DNA of 64,000 nucleotides, from NCBI GenBank assembly GCA_023512435.1, contig JAILZP010000005.1:1-64000 (forward strand). Reading direction: 5' to 3'. Positions 14,698 to 23,355 of the stretch are shown here, piece after piece; the stretch's first letter is position 1; every line of letters starts with the position of its first letter. The notes under the pieces were generated by a model. That model saw nothing but the letters and a program-made list of their open reading frames with translations. It searched no databases and was not told the DNA's origin. The DNA is from Peptococcaceae bacterium (lineage in GTDB: Bacteria > Bacillota > Desulfotomaculia > Desulfotomaculales > Desulfocucumaceae). Made by a program: the position numbers and the translations under genes.

Positions 14698-16570
14698 GGC
14701 CGTCACCTCCGCCGGCGATAATCTCGGGCTTCGCTCCCATGCCGTTGCAGACCCCGCAGGCCGGACATTTGCCCCCCCGGCAGTCCGGCGTGGGAAGGGC
14801 CGACATGGCCCGTCTGTGCTCCCTGACCAGGAAGGCCTTGCTCAGCCCCGCGTCTATGTGGTCCCAGGGCAAAACATCTTCATGGCTGTACCGGCGGTGG
14901 GCATACCACCCCGGGTCTGTGCCGGTTTCCTCAAAGGCTTTTTGCCAGGTCTTGAAGTCAAAGCACTCGGACCACCCGTCAAAGCGGCTGCCGAGCCGCC
15001 AGGCCCTCTCCAGGGCGGCTGAAAGCCTCCGGTCGCCCCTGGACAGAACCCCCTCCAGGAAGCTCACCTCGGGATCGTGCCATTTGAAGGAGACCCTCTT
15101 ATCTTTTAAAAGTCCCTTCAGGTACTTCTGCTTGTCCCTTATTTCCTCCAGCGTGTTCATCGGTTCCCACTGGAAGGGGGTGTGGGACTTGGGCACGAAG
15201 GAGGAGACGCTCACCGTCACCCTCAAACGGCCCCTGCCTACGCCGGCCTCTTCCCCCTTTTTCAGCACCAGGCGGGCCAGTCCGGCTATTCCGTCCAGGT
15301 CCTCACGGGTTTCGGCGGGCAGCCCGATCATGAAGTAGAGCTTCACTGCCTGCCAGCCGGCGCCGAAGGCGGCCGAAACCGCCTCAACCAGGTCTTTCTC
15401 GGTCACTCCCTTGTTGATCACGTCCCGCAGGCGCTGGGTTCCCGCCTCGGGGGCGAAGGTCAGGCTGGACCGGCGCACCCTCTGCACTTCCCTGGCCAGG
15501 TCCACCGAAAAGGCGTCGGCTCTCAGCGACGGGAGAGACACGCCCACCCCCATGCCCTCCACCCTGTCCAGCAGGCCTTTCACCAGGGGTTTTAAGCCCG
15601 TGTAATCGGCGGAACTGAGGGACACCAGGGATATCTCGTCGTAACCGGTGTTTTTTACCAACCGGAAGGCCTGATCGATAAGGGTTTCCGGGGATTTTTC
15701 CCGCACCGGGCGGTAGATGGAACCAGCCTGGCAGAACCTGCAGCCCCTGGTGCACCCCCTCATCACCTCCAGCATGATCCGGTCGTGCACCACCCCCATG
15801 TTCGGGACGATGGGGTTGACCGGGAAGTCCGACCGGTCAAAGCCCGTAATCAGCCTCTTGGTAATTCGTTCGGGGATCCCCTCCGCCACGGGCTTTACCG
15901 ATTGGACCGTCCCGTCATCGTTGTACCGCACCCGGTAAAAGGCAGGCACGTACACCCCGCCGATCCCGGCCAGTTTCCTCAGCAGCCGTTCCCGGTCCCG
16001 GCCCCGGCCGGCTCTGTATGCGTCGATGATGTCATTAATAAGCTCTTCCCCTTCGCCGATGGCGAAAGCGTCGATAAAGTCGGCCAGGGGTTCCGGGTTG
16101 AAGGCGCAGGGGCCTCCGGCTATGACCAGAGGGTGCCCCGGGCTGCGGGCTGAAGACCGCAGGGGTATGCCGGCCAGGTCCAGCATGTTGAGAATGTTGG
16201 TAAAGCTCATTTCATACTGCAGTGTAAAGGCCAGGATGTCAAAATCGGACACAGGCCTCCTGGACTCCAGGGTTAAGAGGGGAAGTCCGTGATCCCGCAT
16301 CAGCCCCTCCATGTCCTTCCAGGGCGCAAAGACCCTTTCCATGAGGGCGTCGGGCCGCCGGTTGACGGTGTGATAGAGGATTTGGAGCCCCAGGTGGGAC
16401 ATGCCCACCTCGTAGACATCGGGAAAGGCAAAGGCTACTTTAACCCCCGTTTCATCCCAGTCCTTGCGGATTGAGTTCCACTCGCCCCCGGCGTACCGGG
16501 CGGGTTTTTGGACGCGGTCCAGGAGTCTTTCCAGTTCTTCACCGTAGTTGCGCTGTCTCAAAGAGGACAA
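14669..16570 (-). CDS. B12-binding-type radical SAM protein (TIGR03960 family)
   Basis: About 633 residues. The N-terminal third (VAFAFPDVYEVGMSHLGLQI) resembles the cobalamin-binding fold. The radical SAM cluster motif is CTRGCRFC, near residue 285 from this start. The C-terminus has Cys pairs (CPACGVCNG) that may bind another iron-sulfur cluster. The start is probably TTG at 16570, preceded by GGGGAGGGG; no better ATG is supported. The reaction is unknown. It is coupled to DUF2344 and rng, as in other clostridia, which suggests RNA or ribosome modification, but this is inference. Confidence 0.87.
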   Translation of the reverse strand: MSSLRQRNYGEELERLLDRVQKPARYAGGEWNSIRKDWDETGVKVAFAFPDVYEVGMSHLGLQILYHTVNRRPDALMERVFAPWKDMEGLMRDHGLPLLTLESRRPVSDFDILAFTLQYEMSFTNILNMLDLAGIPLRSSARSPGHPLVIAGGPCAFNPEPLADFIDAFAIGEGEELINDIIDAYRAGRGRDRERLLRKLAGIGGVYVPAFYRVRYNDDGTVQSVKPVAEGIPERITKRLITGFDRSDFPVNPIVPNMGVVHDRIMLEVMRGCTRGCRFCQAGSIYRPVREKSPETLIDQAFRLVKNTGYDEISLVSLSSADYTGLKPLVKGLLDRVEGMGVGVSLPSLRADAFSVDLAREVQRVRRSSLTFAPEAGTQRLRDVINKGVTEKDLVEAVSAAFGAGWQAVKLYFMIGLPAETREDLDGIAGLARLVLKKGEEAGVGRGRLRVTVSVSSFVPKSHTPFQWEPMNTLEEIRDKQKYLKGLLKDKRVSFKWHDPEVSFLEGVLSRGDRRLSAALERAWRLGSRFDGWSECFDFKTWQKAFEETGTDPGWYAHRRYSHEDVLPWDHIDAGLSKAFLVREHRRAMSALPTPDCRGGKCPACGVCNGMGAKPEIIAGGGDGRAQVPDQIL

Positions 16571-16705
16571 AACACCCCTCCCCGGCCGGTCCCGCCGGCA
16601 TGCGGGACTGCGGCAGGAAAACACTTGCCCGTTTTTATATTTCTTCTACACATCCCGGAATTTACCTGCGATAAGTTTTAAAACCCCCAACTCCCGCCCG
16701 CTTGA

Positions 16706-16775
16706 CGCAGGCATGAAAACACCCGGATTCCGGGCTTTTCTCATTCTGGATTCCGGATTCTGGATTCCGACAAAA
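16706..16775 (+). repeat. Long dispersed repeat unit containing TTCTGGA heptamers, copy A
   Basis: The conserved block GCATGAAAACACC, then a short variable part, TTTTCTCATTCTGGATTC, extra heptamers (16742-16771) and a CGACA end. A second copy lies at 25635-25706 in the opposite orientation and differs mainly in heptamer number. It fills the gap between the radical SAM and NYN genes. Confidence 0.8.
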
Positions 16776-16808
16776 TAAGGCCTTCAGAATGAGTATTTTC
16801 AAGGTATA

Positions 16809-17558
16809 CTAACCGTAGTTCTCCATGTTCTTTTGTCCGGCCACTTTGATGACGTTCACAGGCACATCATTTCTCATTACCCTCACCTGTTCCAGGTATC
16901 CTTCATTGATCAGCCCGTTCATGGCCACGATTATTTTCCTGAGACAGCAGCTCCTGTATTCCCCGGGTATTTTCATTTTTTCAAGATAGGCCTGGGCGGT
17001 CCTGATAAAGGTCAGGTACCTGTAGCGTTCCTCCTGGGCAAGAATGAACCGCTTTAAATCCTCGGGGTCCACTGCGCAACGGAACCCGGTAATTTCCACC
17101 ACGTTGTCCCTTCCCGCCGCCATCTGCAGCTCGCGGCTGATGGACCCCTTCACGCCCACCACAATCACCCGCTTGCCGTCCCTGATCTTCATCCTGGCCA
17201 CGATATTGGAGAAGTGGCCGTCCCCGGTGGCAAGGACGATGTTTTCCACATCCCTGTTTTCCTCTTTAAAAACAAACAGGTCCTCCACTATTTTAAAATC
17301 GGTGTACGATTTCTCCCTCCCCCCCACCATCTCGACCCTGGTGTGCACCACCTCGAAACTGGCCGCCCGCAGTTTGGGCACCTCGTTTTTTATGTACGGG
17401 TTTTTTTCAAAGTCTCCGTAAGCCCTGGCGGTGATTATCTGGCCGTACTGGCGGGCTATCCTGATGAATTCCATGGGGTCGGGCTGGGCCTGAAACTTGT
17501 TGTGCATGCTGTAGAAAAGGTTTTCGTAATCAACAAAAATGGCCACCTTCGTTTCCAA
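16809..17558 (-). CDS. NYN domain (LabA/DUF88-type) putative ribonuclease
   Basis: 249 residues. VAIFVDYENLFYSM holds the first catalytic aspartate of the PIN-like NYN fold. SYTDFKIVEDLF and NIVLATGDGHFSNIVARM carry the other conserved acidic residues. The C-terminal third (LTFIRTAQAYLEKMKIPGEY to the end) looks like a small winged-helix/OST-HTH-like RNA-binding part. The start is likely TTG at 17558 with GGGGGTG upstream. It lies between spoIVFB and the radical SAM gene. The target RNA is unknown. Confidence 0.82.
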   Translation of the reverse strand: METKVAIFVDYENLFYSMHNKFQAQPDPMEFIRIARQYGQIITARAYGDFEKNPYIKNEVPKLRAASFEVVHTRVEMVGGREKSYTDFKIVEDLFVFKEENRDVENIVLATGDGHFSNIVARMKIRDGKRVIVVGVKGSISRELQMAAGRDNVVEITGFRCAVDPEDLKRFILAQEERYRYLTFIRTAQAYLEKMKIPGEYRSCCLRKIIVAMNGLINEGYLEQVRVMRNDVPVNVIKVAGQKNMENYG

Positions 17559-17654
17559 ACCGTCACCCCCTTTAAGGCCGCCGTCAAAAATTCTCCGGCC
17601 TTCCATATTAAGAGTATTACCTCATTAACATGAATCCATGCCAGGGTTGTTCAG

Positions 17655-18542
17655 TTACCTGACCAGCCCTTCAAGGCGGCCCACCGGGTGATCGAGGCCG
17701 AAATTGAACAGCCCCTCCACAATCTTCTCTTCGGTCAGGACTCCTCTGAATTCAAGGGTATCTGAAAAAACCGCCACAAAGTGGAATCTCTGCGGCATAA
17801 AGTGCCGGACCACCTCCCCCAAGGGGGTGTCCTCCCGGGCCGCCAGCATAACCGCGGGGATTACCCCTTCCTGCAAGAGGTCGTCTTTTTTCTGCATCAT
17901 GTGGCGCATGAAAAGGTAAGGCGCGGCTGCCCGCTCCCTGGTCGCGGCGTAAAAAAGAAAAAGCCCGGTAATCAGGATATCCAGGCCCGACCAGCCAAAG
18001 GCCAGGCCCGCCGCCCCGGCCAGAATGACCAGTACGGCCAATGCCTGTCCCAGGCCGGCTGCCCGGTAAGTGGCGTTTTTAAGACCTATTTTACCGGCCA
18101 GGTAAGCCCTGTACACCCGCCCCCCGTCCAGGGGCAAAGCCGGAAGGGTGTTGAAGGCCGCTATGACCATGTTGCACTGCAGGAAAAAAGGGCCCAGGGT
18201 ATCATCCCAGAGTCCGTAATTTTTACAGGCCGTGCCGGCCAGGAAAAGGGCCAGGTTGCCCGCCGGACCCGCGGCGGCGATGAAAATCTCTTTCCGGGGA
18301 TGCACGGGCATCTCCCCGCTCATCCTGGTAACCCCGCCGAAAGGCAGCAGTTCCACGTCGGCCACCGTCACCCCCAGTCTTCTGGCCGCCAGGGCATGGG
18401 CAAATTCGTGGACCAGCACCACTCCGAAGGCTATCAAACCCTTGTCCAGTATCCCGGCCACAAAAAACAGGCCCAGAAGGGCCAGGAAAAACGGATTCAG
18501 GTAGATGTTTATTCCAAAGAACCTGCCTATTTTCAAAGGCAA
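17655..18542 (-). CDS. spoIVFB: SpoIVFB-like site-2 (M50) intramembrane zinc metalloprotease
   Basis: 295 residues with about six membrane segments. LVHEFAHALAARRLG contains the zinc-binding HExxH, and NTLPALPLDGGRVY gives the third ligand aspartate. The C-terminal roughly 90 residues form a CBS-like domain, as in SpoIVFB. In sporulation this protease cuts pro-sigma-K in the mother cell. It begins with TTG after AGGGGGG and lies 9 bp after the spoIVFA-like gene. Confidence 0.9.
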   Translation of the reverse strand: MPLKIGRFFGINIYLNPFFLALLGLFFVAGILDKGLIAFGVVLVHEFAHALAARRLGVTVADVELLPFGGVTRMSGEMPVHPRKEIFIAAAGPAGNLALFLAGTACKNYGLWDDTLGPFFLQCNMVIAAFNTLPALPLDGGRVYRAYLAGKIGLKNATYRAAGLGQALAVLVILAGAAGLAFGWSGLDILITGLFLFYAATRERAAAPYLFMRHMMQKKDDLLQEGVIPAVMLAAREDTPLGEVVRHFMPQRFHFVAVFSDTLEFRGVLTEEKIVEGLFNFGLDHPVGRLEGLVR

Positions 18543-18551
18543 CCAGCCCCC

Positions 18552-19367
18552 CTATCTCACCGGCGGGAACTCTAGCCTGCTCAGGGGATCCACCAGGCTG
18601 CCGTTCTCCCTCAGTTCGAAGTGCAGGCCTCCCTCTTTGAAATCGCCGGACCCGGCCACCTCGGCGATGACTTCCCCGGCCCTGACCTCCTGTCCCTCTT
18701 TGACCCTGATCTTGTTGATACAGGCATACAGGGTGAACACTCCTTCCCCGTGGTTGATCTGGATGTACTGGCCGTACTGGGGACTGGAGGCTATCTTCTC
18801 CACCCTCCCGGACAATACAGCCTTCACCGGCGTCCCGGGGCCGGCCGCTATATCAATGCCGTGGTGAAACCTTTCCATACCGTCCATGGAGTCATTGCTC
18901 CACCCGTAGGGCCGGACCACCTTCCCCGACACCGGGATCAGCATTTCCCCGGGAAGGCCGGACTTGCCCATGGCTTCCTTCATCCCCTCCTGGGGCATGC
19001 CGCTGTCCAGATGGCTGTCCACCCCGGCCATCTGGAGCCCGAACTTGACCGCCTTCTCCAGGGCCGGCCGGACGTTCCAGTCGGTGGTAAGAACGTAACG
19101 CAGCCCCCCCCTGATGTCCTCCCCCACCGGGTGGTTAATCCCTCTGACCGCCAGAAGAACGGCCAGGATTGACAGCACGGCCGCCACCCGGTAAAATGTC
19201 CGCCTGCCCGCCCCCCCCTCCCGTCCCGGAACGTCCCCCCAGCCGTAGCTGCCCTTCCGCCTGTTGGGCCGGTAATAGTCAATCCAGTTGTAATCCTGGT
19301 CGTATTTTTTATTTTGATAAAATTCCCGCAGCGTCTGTGATTTTTTGTTCTTTCCGCCCCGGAACAA
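18552..19367 (-). CDS. spoIVFA: SpoIVFA-like M23 peptidase-domain membrane protein
   Basis: 271 residues: a basic N-terminus, one membrane segment near residues 55-75 (VAAVLSILAVLLAV), then an M23/LytM domain. HHGIDIAAG supplies the first zinc ligands, but the HxH motif reads GGLHFELR, so the first histidine is replaced by glycine. That suggests an inactive scaffold, as expected for SpoIVFA, which holds SpoIVFB inactive until signalled. The TTG start follows AGGGGGG. It sits directly upstream of spoIVFB. Confidence 0.85.
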   Translation of the reverse strand: MFRGGKNKKSQTLREFYQNKKYDQDYNWIDYYRPNRRKGSYGWGDVPGREGGAGRRTFYRVAAVLSILAVLLAVRGINHPVGEDIRGGLRYVLTTDWNVRPALEKAVKFGLQMAGVDSHLDSGMPQEGMKEAMGKSGLPGEMLIPVSGKVVRPYGWSNDSMDGMERFHHGIDIAAGPGTPVKAVLSGRVEKIASSPQYGQYIQINHGEGVFTLYACINKIRVKEGQEVRAGEVIAEVAGSGDFKEGGLHFELRENGSLVDPLSRLEFPPVR

Positions 19368-19448
19368 GGAAATCCCCCCTTAAATCACTGGTAAAGTTAT
19401 TGAATATATATTTATTGGAATGGTCAAATATGACACTGATGTTAATAA

Positions 19449-19471
19449 TTGGGGGTTGGGGGATTGGGGCC
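19449..19471. repeat. G-rich heptamer-like repeat
   Basis: Degenerate ATTGGGG/GTTGGGG/GATTGGGG units in the gap between spoIVFA and the ABM gene. Three units only. Confidence 0.5.
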
Positions 19472-19479
19472 TCTCATGG

Positions 19480-19508
19480 TTGACTTGAGGAAGATATGGC
19501 TTTAAAGT
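19480..19508 (+). promoter_or_regulatory. Candidate promoter for the ABM-domain gene
   Basis: TTGACT, a 17-bp spacer, then TAAAGT, 45 bp before the ATG at 19553. Confidence 0.55.
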
Positions 19509-19552
19509 ATTTTTTAGCGGTTATAAAAATATTTTAGAAAGGATTGGTTATA

Positions 19553-19843
19553 ATGATCAGCCTGGTGGCAAAGCTCAAGGCCCGGCCCGGGAAGGAAAAC
19601 CTGCTGGCCGAGGAGTGCGTCCGGCTGGCGCATGCGGTGAGGGAAAATGAAAAGGACTGTCTTGCGTACATACCTCACGTATCGGTAAAGGACCCCGCGG
19701 AGATAGTCTTTTTCGAGCAGTATGCCAGCCAGGAGGCCCTGGACAACCACCGCCGGACCCCGCACTACAGGGCCGCTTCTGAAAAGTTCAAGGAGCTGCT
19801 GGCCTCTCCCTCGGAAGTGACCATACTGAAGGAATTGAAATAA
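19553..19843 (+). CDS. Antibiotic biosynthesis monooxygenase (ABM) domain protein
   Basis: 96 residues forming one ABM/dimeric ferredoxin-like barrel: KLKARPGKENLLAEEC, then EIVFFEQYASQEALDNHRRTPHY. This is the typical length and pattern of YgiN-like quinol or small-molecule monooxygenases. AGAAAGGA precedes the ATG. It is an isolated pair with a small basic membrane protein on the plus strand, between two minus-strand blocks. Confidence 0.88.
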   Translation: MISLVAKLKARPGKENLLAEECVRLAHAVRENEKDCLAYIPHVSVKDPAEIVFFEQYASQEALDNHRRTPHYRAASEKFKELLASPSEVTILKELK

Positions 19844-19851
19844 GCCCGGAG

Positions 19852-20061
19852 ATGAAAAGCGGCGGGAAGCGTTCCAGGGTTTACCGGTTCGACCCGGACA
19901 GAAAGAAGAAGCTTAAATCGGTTGATTACGTGTCCCCGGAAAAAAAGCAGCTGCTGAGGGACAGGAAGCAGGCCGGGAAGGACAGGAGAAACTTTTTCAT
20001 CGGCGCGGGCCTGTTCCTGCTGGTTGTGCTGGCGCTTGCCTTTTACAGGCTCAGGGTCTGA
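19852..20061 (+). CDS. Small basic single-pass membrane protein, unknown
   Basis: 69 residues: about 45 highly basic residues (KKKLKSVDYVSPEKKQLLRD) followed by one membrane helix (FIGAGLFLLVVLALAFY). It lies 8 bp after the ABM gene. I know no family for it. The end is 9 bp from the convergent rodA stop. Confidence 0.6.
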   Translation: MKSGGKRSRVYRFDPDRKKKLKSVDYVSPEKKQLLRDRKQAGKDRRNFFIGAGLFLLVVLALAFYRLRV

Positions 20062-20070
20062 TCCGGCCCT

Positions 20071-21447
20071 TTAGAAAATCAGCTTCTGCCTTCTCACGTA
20101 CACGTTTAACAGCAGCCCCAGGGCGGCCAGGTTCATGATCATGTTGCTCCCACCATAGCTGAAAAGGGCCAGGGGAATGCCGGTCACCGGCATCACGCCG
20201 GCGGTCATGCCGATGTTTACTATAATGTGGAAGGCAAACATGGAAACAATGCCCGCCGCCAACAGCATTCCGTAGGTGTCCCTGGCCATGACCACGATCC
20301 TGACTCCACGGTAGAGAAGAATGTAAAACAGGAACAGAAGAGCCGTTACGCCTACAAATCCAAATTCCTCGCCCACCACCGAAAAGATAAAGTCGGTGTG
20401 CCGAATGGGCAGGAAGGTGTAGTGGCTCTGGGTTCCCTTGAGCAGCCCTTTTCCGGTCAGCCCTCCGGACCCGATGGCAATCCGGGACTGCCACACGTGG
20501 TAACCGGCCCCCAGGAGGTCGCTTTCGGGATTCATAAATATGGTCAGCCTGGTCATCTGGTATTCCTGCAGGGTGAACTTATGGAAGGCCTCATGGCGGC
20601 TCCGGACCCGCTGGTGTTCTTTTTTCAGCAGGTCGAGGTACTCGTTGAGGTCTCCGGCGTTCAGGGAATATCCCTTTTTCTCAATCTCCCTGCGCAGTTC
20701 CCCGTTGTTGATCAGGGAGATGTCGTTTCCACCGGCCGCCTTGCTCACCTGGGCTATTTTCTCCATCATCCGCACATCTGAATTATGCAGGTAGCCGTGA
20801 ATTTCATATACCGAAAAAGACATCACCAGCCCCAGGGCGATTATACCCGCCAGGATGGCCGGCCTGGCCCCGGCCGCGAACAGCATGCCGAACATCATGG
20901 CGATAAAAACAAGGGATGTCCCCAGGTCCGGCTGCTTTAAAATGAGCAGCACGGGAATCCCGACGTAAACAAAACACGGGATCAGTTCCCGGAGGCTGTT
21001 TAACCTGCCCTGGCGCTTGGCCAGGAAGTCGGCGAAGGTGATGATTATAATCAGCTTGGAAAATTCCGAGGGCTGAAAAGAAAAGGGGCCGATATAAATC
21101 CACCTCTGGGCCCCCAGGGCCGAAGTCCCCAAAAATATCACCGCCGTCAGCATGGCCAGGTTGATCAGGTAGAGGTGCCTGGAGTATTTGGCCAGGTCCT
21201 CGTAGTCGATGTAAATAAGAACTGCCGCAACAATCAGGCCCAGGAAAATCCAGGCCACCTGCCTGACCACAAAATAGTAGTCCATGTGCAGGAGCCGTAA
21301 AAAAAAGTTCATCCCCTGTATTTGTTCAATGGAAGAATCGGTAAACTCCAGGGTGGCGCTGCCGATTGTAATTAAGCTGAAAAGAAGAAGCAGCGCAGTT
21401 GTCCCCAACAGTGGATAATCCAGGTTTTTAATCACACGCCTGTACAA
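20071..21447 (-). CDS. rodA: Rod shape-determining protein RodA (SEDS family)
   Basis: 458 residues with about ten membrane helices. It has GAQRWIYIGPFSFQPSEFSKL, KQPDLGTSLVF and the C-terminal GIPLALFSYGGSNMIMNLAALG typical of SEDS peptidoglycan polymerases, which pair with PBP2 (encoded upstream). It is longer than usual (about 380), owing to a charged insertion of about 65-75 residues near the long outer loop before YQMTRLTIFMNPE. The TTG start at 21447 follows GGAAGGGG. A separate promoter lies upstream. Confidence 0.93.
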   Translation of the reverse strand: MYRRVIKNLDYPLLGTTALLLLFSLITIGSATLEFTDSSIEQIQGMNFFLRLLHMDYYFVVRQVAWIFLGLIVAAVLIYIDYEDLAKYSRHLYLINLAMLTAVIFLGTSALGAQRWIYIGPFSFQPSEFSKLIIIITFADFLAKRQGRLNSLRELIPCFVYVGIPVLLILKQPDLGTSLVFIAMMFGMLFAAGARPAILAGIIALGLVMSFSVYEIHGYLHNSDVRMMEKIAQVSKAAGGNDISLINNGELRREIEKKGYSLNAGDLNEYLDLLKKEHQRVRSRHEAFHKFTLQEYQMTRLTIFMNPESDLLGAGYHVWQSRIAIGSGGLTGKGLLKGTQSHYTFLPIRHTDFIFSVVGEEFGFVGVTALLFLFYILLYRGVRIVVMARDTYGMLLAAGIVSMFAFHIIVNIGMTAGVMPVTGIPLALFSYGGSNMIMNLAALGLLLNVYVRRQKLIF

Positions 21448-21507
21448 GTGGCAGCCCCTTCCATCCGGAGGTTGAAGGCCGGAATGTTGCAGTAATCTCA
21501 ATAATAA

Positions 21508-21536
21508 ATTATATATCTTATAGCCGGCTTTATCGA
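21508..21536 (-). promoter_or_regulatory. Candidate promoter for rodA
   Basis: On the minus strand TCGATA, a 17-bp spacer, then a perfect TATAAT. It lies between the minE terminator and the rodA start. Confidence 0.5.
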
Positions 21537-21593
21537 TATGTTAATTATGGCAGGGATATTAAGCAAAAGATACACAACTATGGCTGTACCGAC

Positions 21594-21617
21594 AAAAAAA
21601 CAGGCGGGTTCCCCCTG
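21594..21617 (-). terminator. Terminator after minE
   Basis: A hairpin with GGG/CCC and CAGG/CCTG helices and one bulge, then seven T residues on the minus strand. It ends the min operon before rodA. Confidence 0.8.
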
Positions 21618-21652
21618 CCCATTTTACATTATCTCCGGTATTTTTTAAACCA

Positions 21653-21928
21653 TCAAATGACATCCGCATGCCTTTTCATGCTTTTAATCGGTATATTGGC
21701 GATTAAGGCCACCTGGTTTTCGCTGTTTTCCAGGTTTACCTCCAGGGCGTCTTCATCAATCACCATGTAATTTGAGATGACCTTGATCAGGTCCTCCTTG
21801 AGGGTCTGCAAAAGCTGCGGCGAAACGCTGGCCCGGTCGTGCACCAGGACCAGCCTGAGCCTTTCCTTGGCTATATTTTTACTGGCGCCGCTGTCCCTGT
21901 TGAATATCCGGGTAATGAAATCGAGCAC
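21653..21928 (-). CDS. minE: Cell division topological specificity factor MinE
   Basis: 91 residues, the normal length. The N-terminal amphipathic segment MLDFITRIF is followed by the MinD-binding helix KNIAKERLRLVLVHDRAS and a dimeric beta-domain. MinE drives release of MinD from the membrane and so sets mid-cell division. It starts with GTG after GGGGTG, 19 bp after minD. A MinE-type Min system in a Firmicute is typical of clostridia. Confidence 0.95.
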   Translation of the reverse strand: MLDFITRIFNRDSGASKNIAKERLRLVLVHDRASVSPQLLQTLKEDLIKVISNYMVIDEDALEVNLENSENQVALIANIPIKSMKRHADVI

Positions 21929-21947
21929 TGATTTTCACCCCTTAGCC

Positions 21948-22739
21948 TTATTTAAGACCGATAAACCGGCGAATCTTACTGAACAGCCCGCCTTCCTCCA
22001 GGTTAAGAAGGGGAACCTGCTCGCCGGTTATGCGGCGCACTATGTTCCTGAAGGCCATGCCGGAACGGGACCGGTCATCCTGAATGACCGCCTCGCCGCG
22101 GTTGGTGGTGATGATCACCATTTCATCCTCCGGAACCACTCCCAGCAGGTCGATGGCAAGAATGTCAATAATGTCGTCGATATTCATCATGTCCCCGGCC
22201 GCCACCATCTTTTGCCGGACACGGTTGATGATCAGCTTGGGTTCCCTCAGCTCGGCGGCTTCCAGCAGCCCTATGATCCGGTCGGCGTCCCTCACGGCGG
22301 AAACTTCCGGAGTGGTCACCACGATGGCTTTGTCGGCGCCGGCGATGGCGTTCCTGAATCCCTGCTCTATGCCCGCGGGACAGTCGATAATAACATAGTC
22401 AAACTCCTGGCTCAGGTCCCCGCACAGGACCTTCATCTGGTCCGGGGAAACGGCCGTTTTGTCCTTGGTCTGGGCGGCCGGCAGAAGAAACAGCCCCTCG
22501 TAACGCTTGTCCTTGATCAAAGCCTGGCGCAAGCGGCAGTGCCCGCCGGTAACATCCGTAATATCGTAGACTATCCTGTTTTCCAGGCCTAAAACCACAT
22601 CCAGGTTGCGCAGGCCGATGTCGGCATCCACCAGGGCAACCTTGTATCCCAATTGGGCAAGCCCGGTTCCCAAATTGGCGGTGGTGGTGGTTTTGCCCAC
22701 TCCGCCTTTCCCTGAGGTAACAACGATTACTTCGCCCAT
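21948..22739 (-). CDS. minD: Septum site-determining ATPase MinD
   Basis: 263 residues. A deviant Walker A (SGKGGVGKTTTTANLG), VDADIGLRNLD and DYVIIDCPAGIE identify MinD. The C-terminal LFSKIRRFIGLK is the amphipathic membrane-binding helix. The start at 22739 has GGGAGG upstream. It lies between minC and minE in one operon. Confidence 0.96.
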   Translation of the reverse strand: MGEVIVVTSGKGGVGKTTTTANLGTGLAQLGYKVALVDADIGLRNLDVVLGLENRIVYDITDVTGGHCRLRQALIKDKRYEGLFLLPAAQTKDKTAVSPDQMKVLCGDLSQEFDYVIIDCPAGIEQGFRNAIAGADKAIVVTTPEVSAVRDADRIIGLLEAAELREPKLIINRVRQKMVAAGDMMNIDDIIDILAIDLLGVVPEDEMVIITTNRGEAVIQDDRSRSGMAFRNIVRRITGEQVPLLNLEEGGLFSKIRRFIGLK

Positions 22740-22771
22740 AAAATGTCCTCCCTTGATGAGATCAGTCCTTA

Positions 22772-23164
22772 TCATGTTCTGGCAGGATAGTTTTCAATGG
22801 TCACCACGCCGTTTTTTATCCTGGCTATCTCCGGTGCGGAGCTGTCAGCCACTTCTCCATCCGGAGGTCGGGTGATGTGATTCGCTATCCTCAGCTGGGT
22901 GGGCTGCAGGCGGAACGCCATGACCGTGGCCGACTCGTCTCCTTCGGCCCCGGCGTGGACCATCCCCCTCATCTGTCCCATGACTATGACGTTGCCCGTG
23001 GCCACCACTTCGGCGCCCGGATTGACATCGCCCATAACCACGACATTCCCGTTGTAGTAAAATTTTTGCCCCGACCTGAGCGTCCGCCTGATCAGGATGG
23101 TATTTTCATCACCCTCGATCTCGTCAAGCATTTGCCTGCCGGTGTTCCTTCTCCGGTCGTCCAA
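22772..23164 (-). CDS. minC: Short MinC, C-terminal domain only
   Basis: 130 residues, against about 220 for usual MinC. The beta-helix C-terminal domain is complete: LRSGQKFYYNGNVVVMGDVNPGAEVVATGNVIVMGQMRGMVHAG. The N-terminal FtsZ-inhibiting domain is missing. The TTG start has GAGGTGAGG upstream. The 190 bp before it hold no coding remnant I can see, so this looks like a genuinely short gene rather than a frameshift. The C-domain binds MinD and the FtsZ tail. Confidence 0.88.
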   Translation of the reverse strand: MDDRRRNTGRQMLDEIEGDENTILIRRTLRSGQKFYYNGNVVVMGDVNPGAEVVATGNVIVMGQMRGMVHAGAEGDESATVMAFRLQPTQLRIANHITRPPDGEVADSSAPEIARIKNGVVTIENYPART

Positions 23165-23355
23165 CCTGCCTCACCTCGTTAACTGGCTGTTAATGAATTC
23201 TACAGGCAATAACCAAATCCTGCTAAAGAAAACCTTAAATGTCCGTTGATTTCCGCCGGGCATTGAATAAATAAAGCCACAGAGCTCACCGGGGCAGCTG
23301 ATTTTATTTACACCGCGTCCCCCGTGTTTTCTGCGGCTGATCAAAATATACCGGT

